Shown here: positions 34,295-42,952 of the stretch, piece after piece
How positions within the stretch are numbered: the first letter of the stretch is position 1
How the letters are laid out: the number at the start of each line of letters is the position of its first letter
From: Hyphomonas atlantica corrig.
GTDB lineage: Bacteria > Pseudomonadota > Alphaproteobacteria > Caulobacterales > Hyphomonadaceae
Reading direction: 5' to 3'
DNA: 64,000 nt
NCBI RefSeq assembly: GCF_000682715.1
Contig: NZ_AWFH01000006.1
Span: 24,361 to 88,360 of the forward strand
Program-made: the position numbers and the translations under genes
The notes under the pieces: model-generated
Databases searched by the model: none
What the model was told of the DNA's origin: nothing
Seen by the model: the letters and a program-made list of their open reading frames with translations, nothing else

Positions 34295-34527
34295 GTGGTG
34301 GGCTCGTCGTCGGCTTCCACAGCATCCAGGTCTCGCGCCTCATCCGCGAGCATGATCGGAATTCCATTGCGGATCGGATAGGCAAGCCGGGCCTTCGGGG
34401 AGACGAGCTCATCTTCTGACCGGTCATAACTGAGCGGCTGGCGGCTGACCGGGCAGATCAGGATTTCCAGTAGGCGCGGATCAACCCCGGAAGGGCCCAG
34501 GCGCTGTGGCGCGGATTCGTCGGACAT
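34291..34527 (-). CDS. Trm112 family (UPF0434/YcaR-like) protein
   Basis: A 78-aa protein with [17 protein letters not shown] near residues 16-32 and [22 protein letters not shown] near 46-67, the standard Trm112-like pattern. Members act as small partners of methyltransferases in eukaryotes and archaea; bacterial roles are unclear. Only one Cys is present, so it does not bind zinc by the four-Cys pattern. Sits in a minus-strand block with cnoX, LON-N and DUF971 genes, the usual alphaproteobacterial arrangement. Confidence 0.9.
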   Translation of the reverse strand: MSDESAPQRLGPSGVDPRLLEILICPVSRQPLSYDRSEDELVSPKARLAYPIRNGIPIMLADEARDLDAVEADDEPTT

Positions 34528-34535
34528 GAGAGCCT

Positions 34536-35186
34536 CTATTGCAGCGTGCCGCCGTCTTCGCCGGACACATCCATTTCAAGCAGGGTGATGAGCGTTTCAG
34601 TGCGATCTTTCAAGGTAGGCGCTTCAACGAGCGCCTGTTTTTCCATTACGGAGAACGGACATCCGGAGCAGAGGGCATTGACCAATGTTTCCAGCGGCGC
34701 TTCTTCCACAGCGCTCCAATCCGTCGACATGTCGTGCGCCTCAGTATAGTCGTGCAGCGCAGATACCAGACGAGACCGGTCAGGAAGTTTGGAATCTGGA
34801 ACGTCTTTCAGGTCCGCTTCATAGGGTGCCCAGTCTGGCACGACCTGACGGTAGGGCGTCATCACGGAAAGTTCTTCCTTCACATCAAACCGGGCAATAC
34901 CGGTCAGCGTGATCAGGTAGCGCCCATCGCCGGTTTCCGACCACGCGGTGATCCGTCCAGCACATCCTGTATGGGCAACATCCGGTTTTGCCTTGGAGCC
35001 GCCCACAGACTGGATCATGCCAATCATCCGCATATCCTGAATGACGTCATCAATCATGTTCAGATAGCGCGGTTCGAAAATGTTGAGCGGCAATTGCCAG
35101 CGCGGGAACAGCAACGCCCCCGGCAGCGGAAAGATAGCCAGCTCCTCGGGCAATTCGGAAAGGCGCGTGAAGCTGGGCTGTGACAT
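34536..35186 (-). CDS. LON N-terminal-domain (PUA-like) protein
   Basis: A 216-aa stand-alone LON substrate-binding domain. [27 protein letters not shown] near residues 19-45 and [27 protein letters not shown] near 73-99 mark it. There is no AAA+ or protease part, so it is not Lon itself. It may act as an adaptor in proteostasis; this is inference. The start at 35186 is the first ATG in line with the family. Confidence 0.9.
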   Translation of the reverse strand: MSQPSFTRLSELPEELAIFPLPGALLFPRWQLPLNIFEPRYLNMIDDVIQDMRMIGMIQSVGGSKAKPDVAHTGCAGRITAWSETGDGRYLITLTGIARFDVKEELSVMTPYRQVVPDWAPYEADLKDVPDSKLPDRSRLVSALHDYTEAHDMSTDWSAVEEAPLETLVNALCSGCPFSVMEKQALVEAPTLKDRTETLITLLEMDVSGEDGGTLQ

Positions 35187-35241
35187 ATACTCGATCTCTT
35201 TCTGGTGTTGCCTGAAAGAGGGATGTGGCGCGCCTACGCCA

Positions 35242-36132
35242 TCAGGCAAACATGAGCGACGCCAGACGACGCCGACCGCTGACGGTTGCTGGGTCAGTTG
35301 CGCCAGCCGCTTCAAACATTTGTAGCAGCTTTTCCTTGGCCTTGCCCTCTTTCCAGTCGAGGCCGGCGCTGAGGATAATCAGCAGATGATCAATGGCGTC
35401 CCCAAAACGCCCTGCCGCGGCGTACTTTTCGGCAAGGTCGAAGCGCTGGTCATGATTGTCCGGATCAGCGAGTACAGCTGACAGCGCCTCTTCAAACTCA
35501 TCCGGAGCGGCCGCATCATCGCCCATCATGTCAATCGCCGTTCGGACGCCTTTGACGGCACTGTCATTGCGCTTGTCTTCCGGCACCATTTCCAGCGTGG
35601 CTTCGGCGCGCTCCTTGTCACCATTGGCAAGATAACACCGAGCAAGGCCTGCCAGCGCGGTAACGTTTTCAGGCTCCTGCTGGAGAATTGCTGCATAGAT
35701 TTGGGCGGCCGTACCGATATCGCCAGCCTGGCTTGCCGCTTCTGCCTGTTCGAGCGCCTCGGCCAGCATCTTTCCGGCATCGGTGCCACTCAGCAGCTTG
35801 TCGATAAAGGCGTTGATCTGTCCTTCCGGAAGCGCGCCCATGAATGCATCAACCGGGCGGCCCTTGTCGAAGGCGTAAACCGCCGGGATAGAGCGCACGC
35901 CGAGCTGACCGGCATAGGCGGGGTTCTCATCAATGTTGATCTTGACCAGCTTGACCTGACCGCCGCGCGCGTCGACCGCCTTTTCGATGATCGGGCCCAG
36001 CGTGCGGCAAGGACCGCACCAGGGCGCCCAGAAATCAACGATAACCGGTTGGTTCTCCGACGCCTCCACGACGTCTGCCATGAAGTCCTGATCGGTCGTG
36101 TCCTTGATGTTCAGCGATGCCGTATCGGTCAT
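35242..36132 (-). CDS. cnoX: Thioredoxin-TPR protein CnoX (YbbN-like)
   Basis: A 296-aa protein with a thioredoxin domain (about 10-115) that retains an active-site-type WAPWCGPCR, followed by TPR-like helices (about 125-296). This is the CnoX/YbbN chaperedoxin layout, which protects client proteins during oxidative stress and hands them to GroEL. The CGPC pair indicates possible redox activity, as in Caulobacter CnoX and unlike E. coli CnoX. First gene of the minus-strand block ending with DUF971. Confidence 0.93.
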   Translation of the reverse strand: MTDTASLNIKDTTDQDFMADVVEASENQPVIVDFWAPWCGPCRTLGPIIEKAVDARGGQVKLVKINIDENPAYAGQLGVRSIPAVYAFDKGRPVDAFMGALPEGQINAFIDKLLSGTDAGKMLAEALEQAEAASQAGDIGTAAQIYAAILQQEPENVTALAGLARCYLANGDKERAEATLEMVPEDKRNDSAVKGVRTAIDMMGDDAAAPDEFEEALSAVLADPDNHDQRFDLAEKYAAAGRFGDAIDHLLIILSAGLDWKEGKAKEKLLQMFEAAGATDPATVSGRRRLASLMFA

Positions 36133-36376
36133 AGGTATTGTGTCCCTTGAATATCTGCACGGAACATGGGCCGCAGCATCCCATTTCGCAAGGCAGCGGC
36201 CTGACACCGAAGCGCGCGGTCTACGTTCATCTGACAGTCAATTCCGGTGTTGCACTTGTTGAAGGTGAACCGCGCGCAACGAAAAGCGACGAAAATACCT
36301 TTTTCGCGCCCTGTTTCTGCAAGGCCCGCGCGCTTAAGTACAAGGCCATTGGTCAACGAACTGAGGAGACCGCAAA

Positions 36377-37036
36377 ATGTTGAATATCCTTGCAAGCCTT
36401 GGAGCGATCACCGCAATCGCAACGTCGCCGCTCCCACTCAGCCTGCAGGCCACTGAGGCCGCAGCGCCAGCACCGCAAGTTTCCGAGCCGGCCGGCCTGA
36501 GCGAGGCCGATCGTCAGCGCCTTCTGAACCGAGCATCTACGGCCCTGGCCAAGGTTAAGACAGCCAGCGGCACGTTTGAGCAATTGTCACCGGACTATAG
36601 CGAATCCACTGGCCGATTTGCGTTGTCGCGCCCCGGTAAGGTTCGGTTTGAATATGATGACCCAAGCCCCCTGCTCGTCGTGAGCGATGGCACAACCGTC
36701 GGTCTTCAGGATTCCGAGCTGGAAACCACTGATCGGGTTCCCCTCGGAACCACACCGCTCGCCTTGCTGCTGGATGATGACATCGATTTCGCCACAGAGG
36801 CGGATGTGTTGGACGTAACCAACCGAAATGGCCGGGTGGAAATCACCCTGCGCGACAAGTCTGGCGAAATGGATGGCACGCTGACTCTCGTCATGCAAGA
36901 AAGCGATATGAGCCTGACCGGATGGCACACGCTGGACAGCGGTGGAAACCTGACACAGGTCCAGCTGACCGATGTTTCTTACGGTCAGCGCCTCAATCCG
37001 CGTCTGTTCGTTTTGAAGGATTTCGATGAGAACTGA
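36377..37036 (+). CDS. lolA: Outer-membrane lipoprotein carrier LolA
   Basis: A 219-aa periplasmic carrier with a signal sequence at the N-terminus. The LolA fold is recognised by SGTFEQLSPDYSESTGRFALSRPGKVRFEYDDPSPLLVVSDGTTV near residues 56-100 and a C-terminal NPRLFVLKDF. It shuttles lipoproteins from the LolCDE complex to the outer membrane. It lies near ftsK and xthA, as in Caulobacterales. ATG preceded by GAGGAG. Confidence 0.92.
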   Translation: MLNILASLGAITAIATSPLPLSLQATEAAAPAPQVSEPAGLSEADRQRLLNRASTALAKVKTASGTFEQLSPDYSESTGRFALSRPGKVRFEYDDPSPLLVVSDGTTVGLQDSELETTDRVPLGTTPLALLLDDDIDFATEADVLDVTNRNGRVEITLRDKSGEMDGTLTLVMQESDMSLTGWHTLDSGGNLTQVQLTDVSYGQRLNPRLFVLKDFDEN

Positions 37037-37221
37037 CGTGTTTGCACCACACCCAAGGACATAACACATTATTCACTTGATTTTTTTCTGTGGAGTGACA
37101 TCTTTGCAACTGTCGATGACGAAGCAATTCGAGCGCAGCAACTGACCCCCCGCTGCAATCCTTGTGTCATCCACCGTCGGAGCCTTCCCCTCCCGACGAG
37201 ACGTGTAAAGCAAGCGTCTGG

Positions 37222-37251
37222 CGCGCCCGAACTTCCCCGCGTTCGGGCGCG
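37222..37251 (+). other. Perfect hairpin in the xthA leader
   Basis: CGCGCCCGAAC (37222-37232) pairs with GTTCGGGCGCG (37241-37251), with an 8-nt loop, about 35 bp before the xthA start. There is no T-run, so it does not look like a terminator; a leader structure or protein site is possible. The rest of the 249-bp lolA-xthA gap shows only an AT-rich patch near 37062-37090. Confidence 0.5.
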
Positions 37252-37285
37252 TTGACGTTTCAGGAAACACTGCTACGCAGCCTGA

Positions 37286-38089
37286 ATGTCTAATTCTCTC
37301 AAAATCGTCAGCTGGAACATCAACTCTGTTCGCCTGCGTGCGCCAAACGTCGCCGCCTTCGTGGAGGAGGAGCAACCGGATGTTGTTTGCCTGCAGGAAA
37401 CAAAGTGCCAGGACGGCGAATTTCCCGAAAAGGCCTTCAAGGAAATGGGATTGCCGCATCTCGTGCTGAACGGCCAGAAGGGCGGCCATCATGGCGTGGC
37501 CATCGCCTCGCGTTTGCCCATCGAGCGCATCGAGGCACCAGACCTGTGCCGCCACGGACATTCGCGCGTGATCGCGGCGAAAGTGGCCGGCGTGGAAGTC
37601 CACAACATCTACTTGCCAGCTGGCGGCGATGAGCCGGATCCCGAGGTGAATGACAAGTTTGCCCACAAACTCGATTTTCTGGAGCGACTGGGACCTGCCT
37701 ACAAGAAGCAGTCAAAGACGCCGCGCGTCTTGGTGGGCGATCTGAACGTTGCGCCGCACGAAAACGATGTCTGGTCACACAAGCAGTTGCTGAAGATCGT
37801 ATCCCACACGCCGGGAGAAACCGAACGTCTGGAAGACTCCCGCAACCAGGCCGCGTTTGCGGACATTGCTCGCCTGGCGGTAGAGGACCACCAGAAACTC
37901 TATTCTTGGTGGAGCTATCGCGCGAAGGACTGGGCCAAGAGCAATCGCGGACGCCGGCTCGACCATATTTGGATGAACCCCGCTGCACTGCCCGATACGA
38001 AGATCGACACCTTCAAGATCCACCTCGCATGGCGTGGAGGCTGGAAACCCTCGGACCACGCGCCAATAAGCGTCGAAATGAAGGTTTAA
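37286..38089 (+). CDS. xthA: Exodeoxyribonuclease III
   Basis: A 267-aa EEP-fold AP endonuclease/3'-5' exonuclease. Catalytic motifs are visible: SWNINSVR at the start, CLQETK (metal-binding Glu) near residue 35, GDLNVAP (Asp/Asn) near 152, and RRLDHIWM (Asp-His) near 228 and SDHAP near 258. It acts in base excision repair. Its end overlaps the convergent response regulator gene by 4 bp. Confidence 0.95.
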   Translation: MSNSLKIVSWNINSVRLRAPNVAAFVEEEQPDVVCLQETKCQDGEFPEKAFKEMGLPHLVLNGQKGGHHGVAIASRLPIERIEAPDLCRHGHSRVIAAKVAGVEVHNIYLPAGGDEPDPEVNDKFAHKLDFLERLGPAYKKQSKTPRVLVGDLNVAPHENDVWSHKQLLKIVSHTPGETERLEDSRNQAAFADIARLAVEDHQKLYSWWSYRAKDWAKSNRGRRLDHIWMNPAALPDTKIDTFKIHLAWRGGWKPSDHAPISVEMKV

Positions 38090-38772
38090 GGTTGCAGGCG
38101 ATAACCGCCAGCATCTGTCAGCAACAAGCGGGCATTAGCCGGGTCCGGCTCCACTTTCTGGCGCAGGCGATAGATGTGCGTTTCCAGCGTGTGGGTTGTG
38201 ACGGTTGCATTGTAACCCCACACCTCTGACAAGAGCTCGTCCCGCGCAACAGGCTTGCCCTGCGCGCGATAGAGATATTTCAGGATGTTGGTTTCCTTCT
38301 CGGTCAGGCGCACTTTTCGGCCGTCTTCCGTGACCAGCAACTTCATCGATGGGCGAAACTCATAAGGCCCCACCTGAAATGTAGCGTCCTCGGATTGCTC
38401 AAAGCTGCGAAGATGTGCACGCACGCGCGCCAGCAATACCGAGAATTTGAACGGCTTGGTGACATAGTCATTCGCGCCGGATTCGAGCCCGAGGATCGTA
38501 TCGGCGTCGCCATCCTGTCCTGTCAGCATGATGATCGGCGCGCGGACGCCTTTCTGCCGCATCTGTTTGCAGGCTTCGCGGCCATCCATGTCCGGCATGT
38601 CGACATCCAGCAAGATCAGGTCGATCCGCTCCGCCAGCGCGTGGGTGATCCCCTCATGCGCGTTTGCTGCCTGTAGCGTGTCGAACCCGTCATGCAGATC
38701 GAACTGTTCCGCGAGTGCTTCGCGCAGGTCTTCATCGTCATCTACCAGCAGAATGGTCTTCTTGCCTGTCAC
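38086..38772 (-). CDS. OmpR-family response regulator
   Basis: A 228-aa two-domain regulator. The GTG start at 38772 is chosen because AAGGAGA sits 6 nt upstream and the receiver begins at once (TGKKTILLVDDDEDL). The phosphorylation Asp is in LILLDVDMPDMDG near 53 and the conserved Thr/Lys in MLTGQDG and YVTKPF. The winged-helix DNA-binding domain occupies about 135-225 (KVRLTEKETNILKYL, TLETHIYRLRQKVE). No sensor kinase gene is adjacent. Confidence 0.92.
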   Translation of the reverse strand: MTGKKTILLVDDDEDLREALAEQFDLHDGFDTLQAANAHEGITHALAERIDLILLDVDMPDMDGREACKQMRQKGVRAPIIMLTGQDGDADTILGLESGANDYVTKPFKFSVLLARVRAHLRSFEQSEDATFQVGPYEFRPSMKLLVTEDGRKVRLTEKETNILKYLYRAQGKPVARDELLSEVWGYNATVTTHTLETHIYRLRQKVEPDPANARLLLTDAGGYRLQP

Positions 38773-38871
38773 GGGCGTCTCCTTCGAATTCGAACGTCGC
38801 TGTGTATTGCGACTGGCGACAGATGCCATATGACTTTGCATGACGCGTGATCACAAGTCTGGGAGCATTTG

Positions 38872-39381
38872 GTGAGCCTGAAATTTACCGCAAGCCCGAC
38901 GGGGAAATTCTCAGGCCCGGGCTTCACCGCCCGCTGCGCGCTGGGAAAGGGCGGGGTCGTTACCGCTTCACAGAAGCGCGAAGGGGACGGGGCCTCTCCT
39001 GCCGGGGTGTGGCCGGTACGCAATGTTTTCTACAGGCCCGACCGGGTAGAAACGCCCGTGACCAGCCTGCCAATGGTACCGCTCAAGCCACATGATGGCT
39101 GGTGCGACGCCTCGAACCATCCGCTTTACAATCGTCCGGTCTCGCTGCCCTTCGCGGCCAGTCACGAAAAACTCTGGCGCGATGACCACGTCTACGATGT
39201 GATCGTCGAGCTGGGTTACAATGATGATCCGGTCGAAGCCGGACGCGGAAGCGCGATTTTCCTGCACATTGCCCGGCCGAACTATGAGCCGACGGAGGGC
39301 TGTATCGCGCTCGAAAAAAGCGACCTGCTTGCGGCTCTGGAACTGATGCTTCCGGGTACCGAAATCGAAATCTCGTTCTAG
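38872..39381 (+). CDS. L,D-transpeptidase (YkuD) family protein
   Basis: A 169-aa protein with a GTG start and GGGAG 6 nt upstream. The catalytic YkuD motif is split as IFLHIARPNYEPTEGCIALEK near residues 136-157, with His and the nucleophile Cys in TEGCIAL. It belongs to the cytosol-type, signal-less YkuD branch (no obvious signal peptide), so periplasmic peptidoglycan cross-linking is not certain. The end overlaps the convergent PLP-protein gene by 4 bp. Confidence 0.87.
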   Translation: MSLKFTASPTGKFSGPGFTARCALGKGGVVTASQKREGDGASPAGVWPVRNVFYRPDRVETPVTSLPMVPLKPHDGWCDASNHPLYNRPVSLPFAASHEKLWRDDHVYDVIVELGYNDDPVEAGRGSAIFLHIARPNYEPTEGCIALEKSDLLAALELMLPGTEIEISF

Positions 39382-40046
39382 GCTGAATTATCGCGAGGCC
39401 CGAACAGGGCGGTTCCGATGCGCACATGGGTCGCGCCGAACTGCGCGCCTGTCTCGTAATCGGAGCTCATGCCCATGGAGAGCTGCTCCAAACCAAGGCG
39501 CCCCGCTATTCTGGCCAGAAGGGCAAAGTGAGGACCGGCGGGTTCTTCGACAGGCGGAATGCACATCAGGCCGACCACATCCAGCGCTGCCTCACGTGCT
39601 GTCTGGAGCAGACTTTCCACTCCATCGGGTGAAACACCCGCCTTTTGTGGCTCTTCACCCGTATTGACCTGGATCAGATATTTCCGACGCAGCCCTGTTT
39701 TCTCTTCAGCCTTGGCCAACTCCCGGCACAGTTTCGGCCGATCGATCGTTTCAATGACGTCGAACAAGCGCACAGCGTCCTCCGCCTTGTTTGATTGAAG
39801 CGGCCCGATCAATCGAAGTTCCAGATCTGGATAGTCTGCCTTGCGGTCCTCCCAATGCTGGTAGGCTTCTTGAACGAGGTTCTCACCGAATACTCGGTGG
39901 CCCGTCGCCAGAATCTCTTTCAGTGCTTCGTCAGGTTGGGTTTTGGTCACTGCAACCAGTGTCGGCGCCGTATCACACAGGCGCTCCAGATCGCTCAGGA
40001 TCTCTGCGCGGCGCTTGGCAATTCCGGGGAAGTCCGTATCAGTCAT
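39378..40046 (-). CDS. Pyridoxal phosphate homeostasis protein (YggS/PLPBP)
   Basis: A 222-aa single-domain PLP-binding barrel like the alanine racemase N-terminal domain. VAVTKTQPDEAL (PLP Lys near residue 33), GENLVQEAYQHW, LIGPLQSNKAEDA, and SMGMSSDYETGAQFGATHVRIGTALFG are all hallmark blocks. It balances B6 vitamers and amino acid pools. The start at 40046 leaves 4 bp to the divergent thiE-like start at 40051. Confidence 0.95.
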   Translation of the reverse strand: MTDTDFPGIAKRRAEILSDLERLCDTAPTLVAVTKTQPDEALKEILATGHRVFGENLVQEAYQHWEDRKADYPDLELRLIGPLQSNKAEDAVRLFDVIETIDRPKLCRELAKAEEKTGLRRKYLIQVNTGEEPQKAGVSPDGVESLLQTAREAALDVVGLMCIPPVEEPAGPHFALLARIAGRLGLEQLSMGMSSDYETGAQFGATHVRIGTALFGPRDNSA

Positions 40047-40050
40047 CGTG

Positions 40051-40674
40051 ATGGTGCAGAAACCCCAATCCGATGCGAGACGCAAGCTGATCTCTGCGGC
40101 GCGATGCGCTGGTCATCATTTGCCTTCATGGTTGCCACTTGCCCTGTTTCTCACCGATCCGAAGCGCACACCGGACCCGATCTCAGTGGCGGAAAACCTT
40201 CCTGCCGGGTGGGGAATTGTTTATCGGCACTTCGGTGCAAAGCATCGGTTGTGGCAGGCGCGGCAGTTGGCGGAGATTGCGAACCGGCGGGGACTGGCCT
40301 TGCTGATCGCGGCAGACCCCGTACTTGCCGTAAAGGTCGGTGCAGCAGGCGTGCACTGGCCCTTCGCGCAAAGGTACGCTGCCCGGAAATGGCGAGCGCG
40401 GTTCGACCTGATGAGTGTCAGTGCGCACGGTGGCGACGAATTGCGACAGGTGAAGCCGGATGTGTTTGATGCGGCACTCGTTTCCGCGGTCTTTCCATCA
40501 ACCAGCCCATCAGCTGGTACCCCGATTGGTTCCCATCAGATTCGCGTTTTGTCGCGGCAAAGCGGTATTCCGGTCTATGCGCTGGGGGGCATAAATTCAC
40601 GCAATGCGGCCTGCGTCAGTGGATCAGCGGGTCTTGCGGCGATTGAAGGTATTCAGGACGCGTTTGGGCCCTAG
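40051..40674 (+). CDS. Thiamine phosphate synthase/TenI-like protein
   Basis: A 207-aa TIM-barrel protein with FLTDPKRTPDP near residue 29, YRHFGAKHR, GLALLIAADPVLAVKVGAAGVHWP and a C-terminal VYALGGINSRNAA block. These match the TMP synthase/TenI superfamily, but several catalytic residues of true ThiE are not obvious, so it may be a TenI-like paralogue. The start codon is 5 bp from the divergent YggS gene start, so the two promoters must overlap the opposite coding regions. Confidence 0.78.
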   Translation: MVQKPQSDARRKLISAARCAGHHLPSWLPLALFLTDPKRTPDPISVAENLPAGWGIVYRHFGAKHRLWQARQLAEIANRRGLALLIAADPVLAVKVGAAGVHWPFAQRYAARKWRARFDLMSVSAHGGDELRQVKPDVFDAALVSAVFPSTSPSAGTPIGSHQIRVLSRQSGIPVYALGGINSRNAACVSGSAGLAAIEGIQDAFGP

Positions 40675-41123
40675 AACTTGAACGCAGACTTCAGCCGGAT
40701 ACCGGCTTCGACTTCGCGGGATTCCCACGTTGAGGTGTCATTCAGCTCGTCTGCGCCAACACTGACCTCACCCCCGACCGAAAAGCGCGGCGTGATGCGG
40801 AATGTCGCGCCAGCCTGCATTTCCTCGCGTGGCAGGGGAGACAAATCTGTGCGGGACACCTTGTCCAGATTCAGTTGCCACCGCGTATTGCTGCCAAACT
40901 GCATCGAGAATTCGCGATCTGGCTTTGCCTGCCATACCGGCTCAGCGCTGGCGGGTTTGGACTGCGCAAATTGACGGTACCATTCAGACTGCGCGGCAGA
41001 GGTCTCTGAAATGCTGGGGGCTGCCAATTCCATTTCGGGCGCAGGCACGGAATCTTGCGCAGCAGCTGGCATAGCCAACGCAGCGCACAGCGCGATCCCA
41101 AAAGTTACAAAGCCCAACTTCAT
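40671..41123 (-). CDS. NtrZ-like periplasmic protein
   Basis: A 150-aa secreted protein with a signal peptide (MKLGFVTFGIALCAALAMPA, cleavage after AQ near 23). The conserved C-terminal block PREEMQAGATFRITPRFSVGG and terminal RLKSAFKF match the NtrZ family as I remember it. In Caulobacter NtrZ is a periplasmic inhibitor of the NtrY histidine kinase. The kinase gene is not in this window. Family call is by recall and moderate. Confidence 0.65.
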   Translation of the reverse strand: MKLGFVTFGIALCAALAMPAAAQDSVPAPEMELAAPSISETSAAQSEWYRQFAQSKPASAEPVWQAKPDREFSMQFGSNTRWQLNLDKVSRTDLSPLPREEMQAGATFRITPRFSVGGEVSVGADELNDTSTWESREVEAGIRLKSAFKF

Positions 41124-41199
41124 TTCTTGCACCTCTGAACACAGAAATAGTCAGATGGGCGGGTAAAGAGAAGATTAAGAATCTGACAGGGCCGCGATT

Positions 41200-42381
41200 C
41201 TAACGCGATAGTGTGATTTCTATCACAATGCCGTCGGGTGAATTGTTCCACTCGGCGGCGATATTCTCTTCGGATGCTACACGATCCAGGCTGTTTTCGC
41301 CATATCCGAGAGAGATTCTTGCAAATTCTGTAACATCGTGAGCGATGCCAATTTTCCATGCATCTCCTTCAAGTGACGTGAGTCCGTCTTCCGCGGCCCC
41401 AAATTCAAGCCCGATCCGAGTTTTTCCGAATGTCTTGGTCACTCCGGCAGTCCATGATTCGTAGTCCGCGCTTTGGGCAAGGCCGTTATCCGACTGCAGC
41501 CAGGTGAAGCCGAGGGATATGGTTTCGAACTCTGCCCTGGCACCTGCCGAGAATGTGGTGACGCGATCATAAACGGATGTCGCGTAGAACGGCGTGTCCA
41601 CGTCCGCCGTGCTGGCGGCCAGCGCCGCACTTACCCGCACCCCTTGGTCCCGCAACAATCGAGAGACGTTTACTGAACCCTCGACTGCGTTCGTCAGCGT
41701 GATCGGCGCGACACCCGGCAGGTTCCGGTCCGCATCGCGATCAAGGCCCCTGACGTCTGCTTTGGGGGTAAAACTCAGCCCTGCACGGATTCCGACAAGG
41801 CGGGGTGTAGCATAACTCAGTTTGGCCGATGGCCCCGTTAGATCATGCCGCGTGGTAACCATGTCGATGCCTGTCGGATCAAGGGATTGGCGGCCAAGTG
41901 CCAACGTGCTGAAAACCGACGGTGCATTTTCCTGAAAGCGTGCGGCAACACCCTCATCCCTACCGAGGCGGACTTCACCATAACCGCCGCCTATATAGAC
42001 GTAAGCCTCTTCCAGCTCGGCCCGTAAATCGACCTCGTCCGGCGCCGGCCCTGAGGCGAGACCCGTGTAGGCGCCCTGAAAGCCAGTTTGCGAACTGTCC
42101 CCAGGAATGAAGATACCGCTAAATCCTGCGCGCTGGGGATGATCCTTTTGCGCTTCAACGCGGCCGGAAACACCAATCTCCAAACCATTTTCCAAAATTC
42201 GGTTCGTGGATGCGCCGGCCCAGATCCTGCCGAGCGCCTGCTCATCCGCATCGGGCGCCAGAACTATTGTAGCCCCGAATTCGGTTTCCGTTTCCCACGG
42301 GTTCCAGTCCTCTTCCCATTGGGCGTGCGCAGCAGGCATCGCGAACAGGACCGTCAGCAGCGAGATTCCCACGACTTTCAT
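41200..42381 (-). CDS. Outer-membrane porin
   Basis: A 393-aa protein with a signal peptide (MKVVGISLLTVLFAMPAAHA) and alternating amphipathic strands throughout, for example GYGEVRLGRDEGVAARF near 130-147 (typical of Gram-negative porins of the OmpC superfamily), SAKLSYATPRLVGIRAGLSF and GARAEFETISLGFTW. The final residues ITLSR lack the usual terminal Phe, which is atypical for BAM recognition. General solute diffusion role inferred. Confidence 0.85.
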   Translation of the reverse strand: MKVVGISLLTVLFAMPAAHAQWEEDWNPWETETEFGATIVLAPDADEQALGRIWAGASTNRILENGLEIGVSGRVEAQKDHPQRAGFSGIFIPGDSSQTGFQGAYTGLASGPAPDEVDLRAELEEAYVYIGGGYGEVRLGRDEGVAARFQENAPSVFSTLALGRQSLDPTGIDMVTTRHDLTGPSAKLSYATPRLVGIRAGLSFTPKADVRGLDRDADRNLPGVAPITLTNAVEGSVNVSRLLRDQGVRVSAALAASTADVDTPFYATSVYDRVTTFSAGARAEFETISLGFTWLQSDNGLAQSADYESWTAGVTKTFGKTRIGLEFGAAEDGLTSLEGDAWKIGIAHDVTEFARISLGYGENSLDRVASEENIAAEWNNSPDGIVIEITLSR

Positions 42382-42487
42382 TCCGATCCTCCATCCGCCA
42401 CCACGCGCAGATCAGCACTGGCGAGCCTGTAAACCCCTTGTTATACAAACGCCCGTCAACAAGGTCTTGCACTCAGGAACTTTCTTC

Positions 42488-42916
42488 ATGGTCAAATATG
42501 TTTTCTCTGCGGCGGTTGCCGGCATGCTGATGGTTTCAGGCTGCCAGTCCAGTTCAGGGCCCAGCGCCGAGGCGCGCGTCGTTCAACAGAATATCGGCAG
42601 CGTGAATCCATATCTCTGGCGCGCATCGCTCGACACGTTCGAGAACATGCCTGTTGCAACGGCTGATCCAATCGGCGGCCTAATCAATTATGACTGGAAG
42701 TCTTTTGAGACCGCGCCGAACGAGCGCATCAAGGCAACGGTCTACATTCTCGATACCCGCCTGCGCGCAGATGGCGTGAAAGTCTCGGTATTCCGTCAGG
42801 AAAAGAATGAATCGGGCGAATGGGTTGATGTCAGCATCGATCCGGAAACAGCGCTTCAGCTTGAGAACAAGATTCTGGATCGCGCGCGCTTGCTGAAGAA
42901 TTCCCAGCTGGGCTAA
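42488..42916 (+). CDS. DUF3576 lipoprotein
   Basis: A 142-aa lipoprotein: lipobox MVSGC near residue 19. NPYLWRASLDTFENMPVATADPIGG and the terminal ENKILDRARLLKNSQL are the DUF3576 hallmarks. In Alphaproteobacteria this gene stands immediately before leuS, as here (36 bp). The start at 42488 has AGGAAC upstream; the longer frame is not supported. Function unknown; envelope location expected. Confidence 0.9.
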   Translation: MVKYVFSAAVAGMLMVSGCQSSSGPSAEARVVQQNIGSVNPYLWRASLDTFENMPVATADPIGGLINYDWKSFETAPNERIKATVYILDTRLRADGVKVSVFRQEKNESGEWVDVSIDPETALQLENKILDRARLLKNSQLG

Positions 42917-42952
42917 GCCCGGCCGACACATTTATCCAGAAAGGTCAGGGCC

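Noticed and set aside
37222..37251. Hairpin before xthA as a terminator of lolA
   Set aside because: No T-run follows on either strand, so kept only as an unexplained leader hairpin.
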